Shown in pieces: positions 1-10,444 of a DNA stretch of 64,000 nt. The first letter of the stretch is position 1. Every line of letters starts with the position of its first letter. The position numbers and the translations under genes are program-made. Origin of the DNA: Coptis chinensis (Eukaryota > Streptophyta > Magnoliopsida > Ranunculales > Ranunculaceae); contig CM027377.1 in NCBI GenBank assembly GCA_015680905.1, positions 31,582,501-31,646,500 of the forward strand. Reading direction: 5' to 3'. The notes below the pieces were generated by a model. The model ran no database searches. It saw only the letters and a list, made by a program, of their open reading frames with translations, and was not told where the DNA came from.

Positions 1-326
1 AGAAAACCATTAAAGAGATTACCTAAAAAATCAAGAAATTTAGAAAAGTGTTTAGCTGTTTAACTAATATGAGTAATGCAATTAAGCTTCTAAAAATGTT
101 TAAGAGATTTAGTAATTAAGGAAGAACCGAAGAACTCCATTTAGAATGGAATTTAATGAGATTAGCTAAAAAGGAAAAAAAAAATCATATATTGTTTAAG
201 TAATATGATTTAATGGCATTAAGCTTCTAGAAATGGTTAAGAGATTTAGAAATGAAGATGCATGTATTTAACCAAATTGAGCACAGGCCTAAAAGGTTAT
301 ATACTTGGAAACAACATCGATATTGT

Positions 327-367
327 GGCAACAATGTTGCAACAATGTTAAATGTAACATTGTTGCC
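327..367. repeat. Perfect inverted repeat (hairpin)
   Basis: The segment 339-350 (GCAACAATGTTA) is followed by a 4-base loop and its exact reverse complement at 355-366. A second arm, GGCAACAATGTT at 327-338, can pair with 356-367 instead. It could be the tip of a decayed foldback transposon or a chance palindrome. No target duplication was seen. Confidence 0.75.
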
Positions 368-454
368 TTACTGAGTTATTTTTAATGGTCAGGGTCAATT
401 CATCCATATTTATGAGACAATCACATACATGGTAATACATATTTATTCATAAAT

Positions 455-625
455 CTGGCAACCTTTTGGATAAGAATCATTAATTTCATAATTTTAGACA
501 AAAAAGTGATAAGAGATAATTTTAGACAAAGAAGTGATAAGAATCATTAATTTCATAATTTTAGACAAAGAAGTGATAAATCTGGCAATCTTTTGGATAA
601 GAATCATTTAATTTTTAGTTATAAG
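455..625. repeat. Imperfect tandem repeat
   Basis: Blocks containing TTTTAGACAAAGAAGTGATAA and GATAAGAATCATTAATTTC recur two or three times, bounded by two copies of an AAATCTGGCAA(C/T)CTTTTGGATAAG block. This is a local AT-rich duplication with no coding sense. Confidence 0.7.
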
Positions 626-1236
626 AGATTCCCAATTAATTTTAGAAATTAAATGATGATTGATTGTCTATTCTCCAAATTTAGTGAATTTGTTGAGAAA
701 TTGTAGTGCAGGGTTGAACTTGAGTGATTGAGTGTAACAAGTTGAACTTTAGTATGCCTAGGTAAATAACTTTATAATCAATTCAAACTCCGCTCACAAA
801 GTTATAAAAATTGAGCTTGAGCGGCTCGAGCAATTGACCTTGGAGGGAAGATGATGGTCGAGCCAATCAAGCTTTAGGATGTGTCAATCTCGGTTATGCC
901 CTAAAATCTGTTTCGACTTAACTCATATAATTAAGTACATGAATGCGCTTGAGCGATCCCAGTATAAACAGAGCTCAAGCATCTCGACTTAAGTTCGTGA
1001 AGCTATCATTCTTGGTCATAAACTTTATAAACTACAATAGGAACTACACTGGGCAATGCAACCAAAAAACAAGGAAAAGGCCTCCAAGAGAACATAGATT
1101 GAATTCATTTTATTTCTTTAAAAGCACTTAAAGTGGAGTTTAACGGTCACCTGACATAAAACAATAACAACCGTCTAACCAGTAAACACATCAATGACAT
1201 AATTTTATTGGAGCCAATACCCCTCCTTCCTCTGAC

Positions 1237-1244
1237 TATAAATA
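1237..1244 (+). promoter_or_regulatory. TATA box of the MYB98-like gene
   Basis: TATAAATA lies about 85 bases before the ATG at 1329, with a CCAAT motif about 20 bases further up. The spacing suits a plant RNA polymerase II promoter with a short leader. The assignment rests on position and consensus only. Confidence 0.55.
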
Positions 1245-1328
1245 ATACCACAGACGCCTCCAAACTCACTTAGTTGTTTTAGTATTCTTTCAATTCTATT
1301 AACCTTTTCTATACTCTTTATCACTGCC

Positions 1329-3713
1329 ATGGAGTACGAAACAATCTACAACAACGGTGTTGTCTTTCGACCAGATTTTTTCCAAGGAAACTACCTAAAT
1401 CCTAATCTTCCAATTTTCAGAGATGGGTTTTCTTTCAATCAACAATGCATGTTAAAAAGAATTGTACAAGTTGCTCAACACCCTGATTCCAGCCATTTGC
1501 ATGGTATGGTAAAAAAAAAAGTTTGATTTTGAGACAACAATTTTCTATGTTGATTAATTAAATAAGTTGGGTCATTATAAGTATGTCAATCTTTAACCTT
1601 GTTTTCTTGATGTTCGTGTATAATAGGAAACGGTGGCACAGGGGATTTTTTGTTTGAAGGAAGCTTTAAAAACCGAATGCTTTGTCATTTTCAAGAAAAT
1701 GTCATCCCGACTTCAACACATTTCCAATCATTGAATCATGTTTCGTATATAAATACAAACAACCAGCTTGATAGGAAATTTAGTCAAATTTATAAAACGG
1801 GAATACAAAGGGCAAATATTGGGAAATATCCTAACATTTTGAACACAGGACCACAGAAATGGAATGAGCAAGAAGACGGGTAAAATCAAAATTGTCTTCT
1901 TTATATTTGCTTTGATTTTATACTATTTATTACTAATCTTGAATTACTTAAACAAATTTCTGCAGGCTATTAGACATCCTAGTCAATATTTATGGAGATA
2001 AAGACTGGGCAAATATTGCTAAGGGTATGAATGGGAGAACAGGCAAACAATGTAGAGAGAGGTGGTACAATCATGCAAAACCTGCCATCGAGGTTCTCTC
2101 TTTTTTTTTTTTTTTTAAGTGAAAATTTTATTGATACTGATAATTTTTTTTTTTTTTTTTTTTAGCAATTACATTTTGGGCATATCGAGGTTAATTAACA
2201 CTTTTACAAATGTTATTTGTGCGATCAACCATCAATTAAATCCCAATGCCCACATAACCGCATTGGTCAGTTTAAACGTATCAGTACTCTGCTTCGGTAA
2301 AGTAATCCACACAAATAGTAATTCGAACAAAACCTCATAATCATGTAAATCAAAAGTAGCACTGAATTCAATGCTCTAGATTTTTCGATTTTGGGTGAAT
2401 TTAAGTTTCCAATAGAATAGGTTAGAAGTTTATCCTGATACTGCATACTTCATGTGGATCCCACAACAGGGAGTATGAAAGAGTAAGGATAGTTAAGGAG
2501 TAGATTAATTATATAAATTGTACATTCGATTATATAAATTATACATCTAAGCCGCTTGAATAAGCCTTACCCGTTTTATAACTTATCTAAAAATAAAATA
2601 AAAATAGTAATAAATAAAAATTTGAGGTGGGAGAAGCAGCTAAGAGATCAGCGACAGGAAAGATGGAGAAACATGAGGAAACTTATAGGGCTAACCAACA
2701 TTGTTTTATTTAATTCAGTTTCGACACTTTTCGGTTCATGGAACAACAATTTATTAAGCTCCTCAAGAGACTTCAAAAAGTTATAGACCATAACTTTATG
2801 ATAGTTGGTTCTAACGAGTTTGTTTTTAGAAGAATAGAATTTGTTATTCAGAAAGGACTTGCAACGGCAGCTTGTTGCACGCTTGTCCTAATTATTTATA
2901 ATACTCGTTATAAATAAAATTTCCACCTAAAAAAAACTCCTCAAACAAAGAATATGTATGTGTTCTTACCTATTGACTAATTACTAATGAGTTTCTAGAT
3001 TTTGTTCAGTGTTCCTACTACTATGGACGCATAATTAGGCTTTATTTGGCTCTTTTTTAACTCGAGTAATAGGAATTGACGAACACTACTATGGACGCAT
3101 AATTAGGCTTTATTTGGCTCTTCTTTAACTCGATTAATAGGAATTGACTTTTGGTCGTGAGTCAAACTAATAGAAAAGTGACTGAGACAGCTCAAATATA
3201 TTGAAAATGGGCAAGGAGCTAAACTTTTGGGAAAGATTGGGAGAGGGAGAGTGTATCATTATAGGTTGGATACTAAGTTTAACAAATAGTATGTGCTATA
3301 TAACAAAGTGCTTAAGAATAATATTAGGAGAGTGGAGCATATATATACTAGATTGATGCATGCACGTTGTGCGTTTTGCTTAAAGCATCAAAGGGTAATA
3401 TCATCAATCTACTACAAAATAGGAGGTAACATAGTCAAAAAAAAAAATTGACAAGGAGTTTTAGAGATACATAAAAAAATATTTTTTTACTGTTGCGAGA
3501 CTGTAGATGAGAGTCTCGGGCATTAAAGTAGAGATGTTTTTGCAATCATCTTTTGTCAATGTTAAAAATTGTCAAACGAGTTGAATTTTTGTAAAGATGT
3601 TCTTTATGGTTAATGGATCGTATGCACAAAAGATTAGGTTTTAAATCATTTTGTAGATGAAGTTGTGGTTGCTTTAGATTTGGTTCTTATTTAAGGTCTT
3701 TTTAGGAGCCGGA

Positions 3714-3769
<56 letters not shown>

Positions 3770-4272
3770 AACAGTTGGTTTAATTTTTCATGCAGTTTGG
3801 ACCATGGTCAGAAAATGAAGACATTGCACTAGTTAGAGGGCATATGAAATTCAAAAACAGGTGGGTGGAAATAGCTAAGCTGATTCCTGGTCGAACAGAG
3901 AACATGGTGAAAAATAGATGGAACAATATTTCCAGGAAGGAAAACAGTACAACAAGAAAGAATCGCACCTCAAACCGTTCATCACCACCAAGCGAAATCC
4001 TTCGAGACTATATTAGAAGTGTCGAGTCACACTCAAATGGAAATACCGTTGATGCAGGAACTGCGTTGATGGGAAACATTGCTGTTGATCTACCAAGCCC
4101 CTCTGCTGACGATGGTCAGGTGATATATCCTAGTTTCCCTGATCTGGACACTCAGGATGATATGTCTTTCCTTGATGACGAGGAAATGTTTCATTTCCTT
4201 AGTCAGGGAAACTCGGAGAATGTGGTGCCATTAGATGTGGCTCTTTCAAGTCCCATATATATGATGCACTGA
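1329..4272 (+). CDS. R2R3-MYB transcription factor, MYB98 group
   Basis: Four exons are supported by GT-AG sites and phase: 1329-1503, 1627-1879, 1966-2092 and 3796-4272, giving 343 codons plus stop. R2 (about residues 135-185) has KWNEQED, DWANIAKGM and GRTGKQCRERWYNH; R3 (about 186-236) has GPWSENEDIAL, NRWVEIAKLIPGRTENMVKNRW. The GKQCRERW block in R2 and GRTENxxKNxW in R3 are marks of the MYB98/MYB64/MYB115/MYB118/MYB119 group. In Arabidopsis these nuclear factors act in synergids, the female gametophyte and seeds. A role here is inferred from family only. The R2-R3 linker (AKPAIEFGPW) is less basic than the usual RPDIKKDTW. The C-terminal 100 residues are acidic and rich in Asp, Glu and Ser, as in an activation region. 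The start was chosen for its ATG, leader spacing and open first exon. The third intron, 1.7 kb, carries a 68-bp duplication and an AT microsatellite. Confidence 0.85.
3018..3150. repeat. Two-copy tandem duplication in a MYB intron
   Basis: A unit starting CTACTATGGACGCATAATTA occurs at about 3018 and again at about 3086 (period 68 bases), with only a few differences between copies. It lies wholly within the third intron of the MYB98-like gene. Confidence 0.85.
3717..3770. repeat. (TA)n and (TAA)n microsatellite
   Basis: About 18 TA units run into several TAA units, ending roughly 25 bases before the acceptor of the last MYB exon (3796). It occupies the zone where the branch point and polypyrimidine tract are expected, so length variation could matter for splicing. 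That effect is inference. Confidence 0.9.
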
Positions 4273-5603
4273 GTTGGACTTGATGGAAACGGTTTCTCAG
4301 AATAATGTTTGAGACAGTCATTGTCTCATTGAATTGGTTGATCTAAATCAGATGAGCATTTCCGTTTTGAGGAATAATAAAGTATCTCTCAAAGTGGTCT
4401 TAGAGGGAAAACATGGGTAGATTTTATGTGGAGTTAATGTTGGCATTGTAAGACTTTTTATTATGGTTCGTGACTTTTTAATATGGTTCCAGATTTTATT
4501 CTCGTTCATTAGTCTCTTGGACAATCAGCATGAGTTGTGGTGGTTTTCTGAGTTAAAACATGTTGCTTTTCCTCCAAAGTTGGGTGGCTTTGGGCCGAGT
4601 AATCCATTATAGTTTCCCTTGGGGCTGGGCGGCATAGCCTGATCTTGTTGTCATATCTAAAGTTTATAGCAATGGGCCTTGACACCCTTGCGCTTATGAT
4701 CGTGCGAAGCACCAACGCTTTTTGCCATTATGTGCTTGTAGTTGTATGTATAGGCTCTAAACACGATCGTCTTGATACCATTAATCTCCAACCACAAATA
4801 TGTTTACTCTTTCTTTTAAATGAGTTGGAGACTGGAATCTACTAGCACTTATTAGCTTTTCTAAGACTTCCAATTCCGTTCTGACAAGTAAGGGCAGGCA
4901 CTCTTTAGATGTTCAGCAAACAAACTTAAAGGTGTGCTTGATTTGTGTGGAACTTCCTTCTGGTAAATGCTGAGGAAACTCCCGAGATTTTGAGATTTTG
5001 TGGGAACCTTTCACCACTAAAAAATTGTGATAGTAAGTATGCGGAAGTTGAGAGAGCTTGGGTGCGAATAAAACTCAAGAATCCTCCAACTTGGCTGAGC
5101 TTGTTTTTATCAAAAATCACTCCCTGTCATGTTTGTCTTCTTGCTGGTACCAAAAAATGATTGTCTTTTTGTCTGCTATGTAATCAATAGAAGCTCCCAA
5201 GGTACCCATCCAGACCTAATATCTAGATGAAAAAAAGAGTATTTTGTGGGTCAGAAACATAACTTCTGTTATCTTTTCTGAGTAGATATATGAGCAACGT
5301 GAAAACACATATCGAAGTACACAATAATACAAATCAATCTCTTTGATAACCCCTGTTGCTAAGCTCTTTACGCAGAACACAAGGTCCAGTGGTTTGTCTA
5401 CTTGTCTACAATCTCTCTCTAAGCACCCCAAAGAAAAAAAAAATGGCGGCTAGCTTGAGATTGTCCTCTGTTGGGGCTAAATAAATATTTTCACAAAAAA
5501 ATTATGTGCGAAGAAGTTGCATAAGCTACTCTTTCTTAACCTACACAAGATGGAATTCTATTCCAGGAAGAAGTTGCATTATTCAAAATTTGCACGAGAC
5601 GCC
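4273..5603. other. Intergenic space between convergent MYB and PPT genes
   Basis: An AATAAA signal at 4376-4381, about 105 bases past the MYB stop, could end its transcript. The right part should hold the 3' UTR of the minus-strand translocator gene. Small open frames (for example 4645-4845 and 4945-5160) resemble nothing known to me and are not called as genes. Confidence 0.55.
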
Positions 5604-8600
5604 TCATTCTGACTTTGGCCTTGGCTTAATTGTCTTCAGCCTTGAATATAGGAAAACTCCAGCTAGAGCTACTCCAGTTCCTATAATCAAACAAAGGCAG
5701 GTATTTTTCAAAACCAAAGACCAGCGTGGATAGGAAGGTAATCTGATACTGTATTGCATGACACTTACCAATAGAATTGATGGGTGAGACTGGGGTACGG
5801 AAAAATAGAACTGAACCCACAATGATCACTATCCGCTTCACACAATTGCTTACAGAGTGAGTAACAGGGGATACCCTTTCTAGTATCACATAAGAAACCT
5901 GTTATAACCAAACAATAATCAGAATATGACTTAGGTACGACCATGGAACCTGAGTTTGGGGGCTACATGGGGACCAGAATCTTACAAATATGACTTAAAT
6001 ATGAACAGGGACGGCAACATAAGTTTTGCAAGAAAATTAATAAACCTACATGAGAGCAGTTTCAATTTTTTTCAGGGGTGGGTTCACCTTGCAGTTTTGC
6101 GAGATTCTTATTTCCTTTCTACCACCCATTTTCAAGCGGTATTCTTCTTATTCTTGTTTTTGGGGTTTACTTGACTATACATGATGGTGTCTACCAATTC
6201 AGGTGTGATGACACCATGGCTTGAGATATGAAAAACTCAGCTCACTGTACTCTCGGAAAAGGTTCTGTTGTTTTATCCTTCATTAAGACAGGCTTCCTAT
6301 AAAGAGATTCACAAGTTGTTCTCCACTTAGCTATCTGATATATTGGCTTCTTGAGCCAGAACTTTTCTCTTCATAGTAAAACCTTCATGAATTGGTGTTT
6401 CCCATGGTTTTTTGTCTCATCATTAGTACTTCCCATAGACGTGTCATGCGTCTGAAATATGACTGGCTGGTTTATAACTTAAATGCTGCTATCCTACTTT
6501 TTGTCTACAGAACCCCTCTTCAATCCTACAGCTGCTTCCACAGCACCACAAGTACACAAGAACACAACCGCATGAGATATAACTGAAATTAACTCTTGTC
6601 ACATGGAACTTGGTTAAAAGGAGAAATCGAGTCAAAACTGCGATGACAGAGAAAATCTTTTTTCCTTGGCCTACTTTGTTAAAAGAAAGAAAATGCTTAT
6701 GAAATAAGCTAATTGTTAACCGGTCATAAAATTTGTAATCAAAGGAGGAAATAACATATAAAAGGTTGTAGAATGTCTTCATCACCCTAAAATTCTTTCA
6801 CATGAAAAATCAAAATAGAAGTTTTTAGGTAATCTATTCTGTGAGCAAAAAGAACATAGGTCCGTTTGGTTTGTGGAATGAGTCTCATGGCAAATTTCCA
6901 TTTTGATAGGTAACTTTAAACGGAACTTTTCACAACTCTATAGCGTGTGGGGAAGTTTTTATAAGTAGGGGGAGTGAAAAAGTTTGGGTGAGATTAGAGC
7001 TCTTGATTGGGAAAAGTTCCCACTAAAACGAACTGACCAATTGGATTTTAGCAATGCTTATAAAAGAGTGCGGGAATTGTTCCCACAAATCATACTAATT
7101 AAATAACCTCCCTATGCATCGGGCATGCATTCACCCATTTGTAGAGGACCAACGAAGACGTCATCTCATTTCATAACCTTGGTATGTTACATACTGGAAA
7201 AAATCTGATACATTGACTTTTGCAGAACCTCACAGACAGAACCAGGACTATAAATCACAACTCTGCACACAACTAGCATAAAAATATAAATATATTATAA
7301 GTAGATCTCTAAATTTACCTGCTGATAACCATGGTAAAAGAGACCAGCCAGAAGTGACCTCAGATATATGTCTTGCACATTCAATCCCTATTTTCACAAA
7401 TTAAGAACAAAAAGAGACAGTGTCATATAAGAAGATTTTGAATAGTGAAACTAAGTAATGAGGTGTATGCAGTACTCTCTTTTGTTCTTTGAAGATTATA
7501 CTTACAGCAGACTGAAGGTATGCAGGACTAAACTTGACACCTTCAACAAGTAGAGCTACAGGGGCTATTAGGATGAAAGACATGATGGTTATTATGGAGA
7601 AGAGTGTTATATTGTCCAGATAATCCTGTTTAATAACAAATTTCAGATTAAGGGCCACAACTTCAGGGTAACAAAAAAAACCAATAATATGCAGGGTGAA
7701 AATTAGTAACAAAAATATATTGGGAACAGGGCGAAAGAATATTGCAATTCAGGTCAAAGACTACCTCCTCTGTCTTAACCATGAACTTTTTGCTGAATAC
7801 ATTGCGAGATTGGTTGGTCAGGTTAGAAGCCATTGCACTCCAAAATCCAACCCTATTTCACATCGATAGAATCACAGAATGATGAACCAGAATCTGATAT
7901 CACTACTTAAAATGAATTTAAGACTAATCATATCCACTATAAGCATCTATAATTAAGTGTATACTTTTATCACAAAATAACATTTACATTATGATATTGA
8001 AGAACTGCTGTTATTGCCTTACCAATCAAAAGAGGCTTCAGTGAATGATGCCAATGCTACACCACCAACGACCGGTACAAGGGAAGAAACCACCCAAACT
8101 GTAGGCATCTGCTTGCAGGGTTGATCAGAAATGATGTCAAGATTAAAATACAAAGTCAAGAAATAAAGTGTATATGAACTATTTCATCTTCGCTTAAAAT
8201 GAACAAAGAACACTATAAGCTGAGTAATCGTAATATCTAAGGCCCTACAAGAGATTTAACAAAACAAAGATGAAAGAACAGAACCATGATGCTCCTGTAA
8301 CCTCCATTAAATCACAGACTACAGCATGGACGCGGCTTGGGACATGCATAAGATAAAACTTTAGCAGGGCCACACCTTCAATTTTAAAGTGTCTAAGTAG
8401 CATATATGCTCTAACGTAGATCGTAGTAAACACAAAAGAAACAGAGGAGGAACAGAAGCTATACCTCCCCAAGAAACAAAGCAGAGAGGACAACAGAGAA
8501 AAAGGGCTCCATAGCTTTAATAGTATGTGCAAATGAAACTGACACCTTTCCAAGACTCATGTTAGTAAAAAGGTTCCCTAGTGTGTGAGCTATGGCCAAC

Positions 8601-9381
8601 GGCACGATTGCCACTAGCTGCAAAAAAAATGTCAAAAAACCATAAGACTCTAAAGACAAAGTATTAACTGAGAAACGTAAAAATATAAAAAAAGAAGTAC
8701 CTGTGAAGTACTAATCTTTGGTCTGTTGTGAAGCTTAAATGTCCACATAAAAAGAACAAGCAAAGTCCCAATGCCCAAATGCAAAGCTGAGATTGTTACC
8801 GGAAACGGGTAATCTTTCAAAATCTATAAACAACAAACAAACAAATTCTTCATCAATTGTCACAGAAGCATAAACATTCTTATGCCTAATTTCATAATTT
8901 CTTACATTTAACCAGTATTTATTCCACCAAAACAAATTATAAATTGAGCCAAGTGCAATTTCCACTATTAAATGATTCTAAATATCCGTGATTTCAAAAA
9001 TCAAGAAACAAAACAACTAAAAAAGGAAATGAAAGAAACCTGTTTGTTGTAAATGTTGAACAAGATGGTTAAAAGATACCAAAAGACAATCAAAACACCA
9101 AGCTCCAATGTCTTGAACAAGCTACTAGGCTTCACTGTCTCTTCAGTTTTCTCAGCTGCTTTAACAATAAAGCCATTTTGTCCTCTTGGGCCGTGAACAA
9201 GAGATGGAACACAAGTCCACAAACCATAAGAACACGTTGGTTTTGAAGAGATGGTATTAAAGGAAACGTGGTTGAGTGGTTTCTGAGAAGAGAGAAGGTT
9301 AGGGTTAGGATATCGTGTTTTGAGGAATGGCAAGGAACGAGAGAGAGTGAATGTGAATGTGAATGTGCTGCTGCTCGACAT
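5604..9381 (-). CDS. PPT: Plastid phosphoenolpyruvate/phosphate translocator
   Basis: Nine exons on the minus strand, all with GT-AG sites and matching phase: 9381-9040, 8823-8701, 8617-8465, 8108-8023, 7852-7765, 7625-7506, 7387-7319, 5898-5769 and 5680-5604; total 395 aa. Residues 1 to about 75 are Ser/Thr-rich with few acidic residues, as in a chloroplast transit peptide. The rest matches the PPT family closely: [82 protein letters not shown], and [18 protein letters not shown] at the C-terminus. In this family the protein sits in the inner plastid envelope and brings in PEP in exchange for phosphate, feeding the shikimate pathway and fatty acid synthesis. All family blocks are present, and no break was seen. 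Of the related triose-phosphate and glucose-6-phosphate carriers, these motifs fit PPT best. The intron at 5899-7318 is the longest (1.4 kb). Confidence 0.93.
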
Positions 9382-10187
9382 TTTTTTTAACAGAGAGAAG
9401 AATGGAGGGAGGCTTTTTGTTTTCTTAACTAATATTATTAGACTAATCCTAATAATAACAAGTTTTAGAGGTTAAGACAAGAGTCTTTGTCAGCAGTAGG
9501 AATTTTTTAATCGAAATAAAGAGATTCTGATTTGGAATCGAACCTTTTTATTTTTATATAGTTAAAAAATGTACCCTATGTTCATGGTTGTACACTTGTA
9601 CACCCATCGTTATGGCACTACCTGGAATCCTGGATACAGAAAATAGAGCTAAGATACAAAGACAAGGTTGTGATCTTGTGCACAAACTGGGGAGTGGAAG
9701 CTAATACAGAAATGGATATTTGGATCAAGGAGAGGGACTAGTCAAAACATGGTGTAGATTGTATTTAAGGGAACAGTGAACCTTGAATGGGAAATGGACC
9801 AGATACCATTCTAAATGCCAAATATCTCGCCCTGCTCCACGTTAACTTTCAAATTTGGTAGGCAGCAGCCACTATCTAGCACTGGAAATATGTGTATTCA
9901 TAATTTCATATCCTGTTCAAGTGCGGTGAGGTGCTATGTCAATTGGAGATGCGGTGGCAATTAATCAAAGTAGTGGATTGGGCCCAAGATGGAGCATGAG
10001 ATATTGTCATAAAAGTTCTTTGAGCTTAAGGTCCCCCCACAAATCAACCTCCCACTTTGATTTTGGGGAATAATGAATGCCATGACAGATATGAATATTC
10101 TTGAACGGATTGATTCAGAAACAACCAACAATCGTACGGGATCCTTGATTCGTCTTTTCCTTTCGAAATGAAACAATTTTAGGCAGG
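9382..10187. other. Promoter region of PPT and intergenic space
   Basis: No gene is seen. This holds the upstream region of the minus-strand PPT gene and plain AT-rich sequence up to the left target duplication of the hAT element at 10188. Confidence 0.6.
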
Positions 10188-10195
10188 GATTTATG
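10188..10195. repeat. Left target-site duplication of hAT-1
   Basis: GATTTATG directly precedes the CAGGGGCGG terminus. GTTTTATG follows the other terminus at 17642-17649. Seven of eight bases match, and 8 bp is the hAT size. Confidence 0.8.
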
Positions 10196-10444
10196 CAGGG
10201 GCGGCCCTGAGTTTTGGGGGGCCTAGGCGAAATCCTAAAGTGTGGCATCTACCAATAAATAATGAAAAATACATAAGCCAAATTTTTTTCTTATTTGATA
10301 AAAAATTAAGTCCAAATTCCTTGGTACTCTTACGGAATTAAATATGTGCTTAACATCAACAAATTCATACCAAAATTCAATTACAAAAACTAAGCACTAC
10401 TGAAAAAGCTAGTATTCTTACATTTCTAACTGCGAAATCACTAA

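Larger units (their letters stand above)
1..1236. other. AT-rich 5' flank of the MYB gene
   Basis: No coding region is supported here. The stretch is AT-rich and holds a hairpin (327-367) and a short tandem repeat (about 455-625), listed separately. A CCAAT motif lies near 1214-1218, shortly before the TATA box of the MYB gene. The open frame at 943-1131 is short, matches no family I know, and has no splice context. Confidence 0.6.

Noticed and set aside
4945-5160. 71-codon plus-strand open frame between MYB and PPT
   Set aside because: No family similarity, no splice or promoter context, and likely overlaps the PPT 3' UTR region.
6859-7038. Possible MITE in the long PPT intron (GGTCCGTTTGGTTT ... 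AAAACGAACTGACC)
   Set aside because: The ends pair at only about 10 of 14 bases and no target duplication was found.
8245-8553. 102-codon minus-strand open frame in the PPT gene
   Set aside because: It crosses an intron and part of exon 3 in a frame that disagrees with the family sequence.
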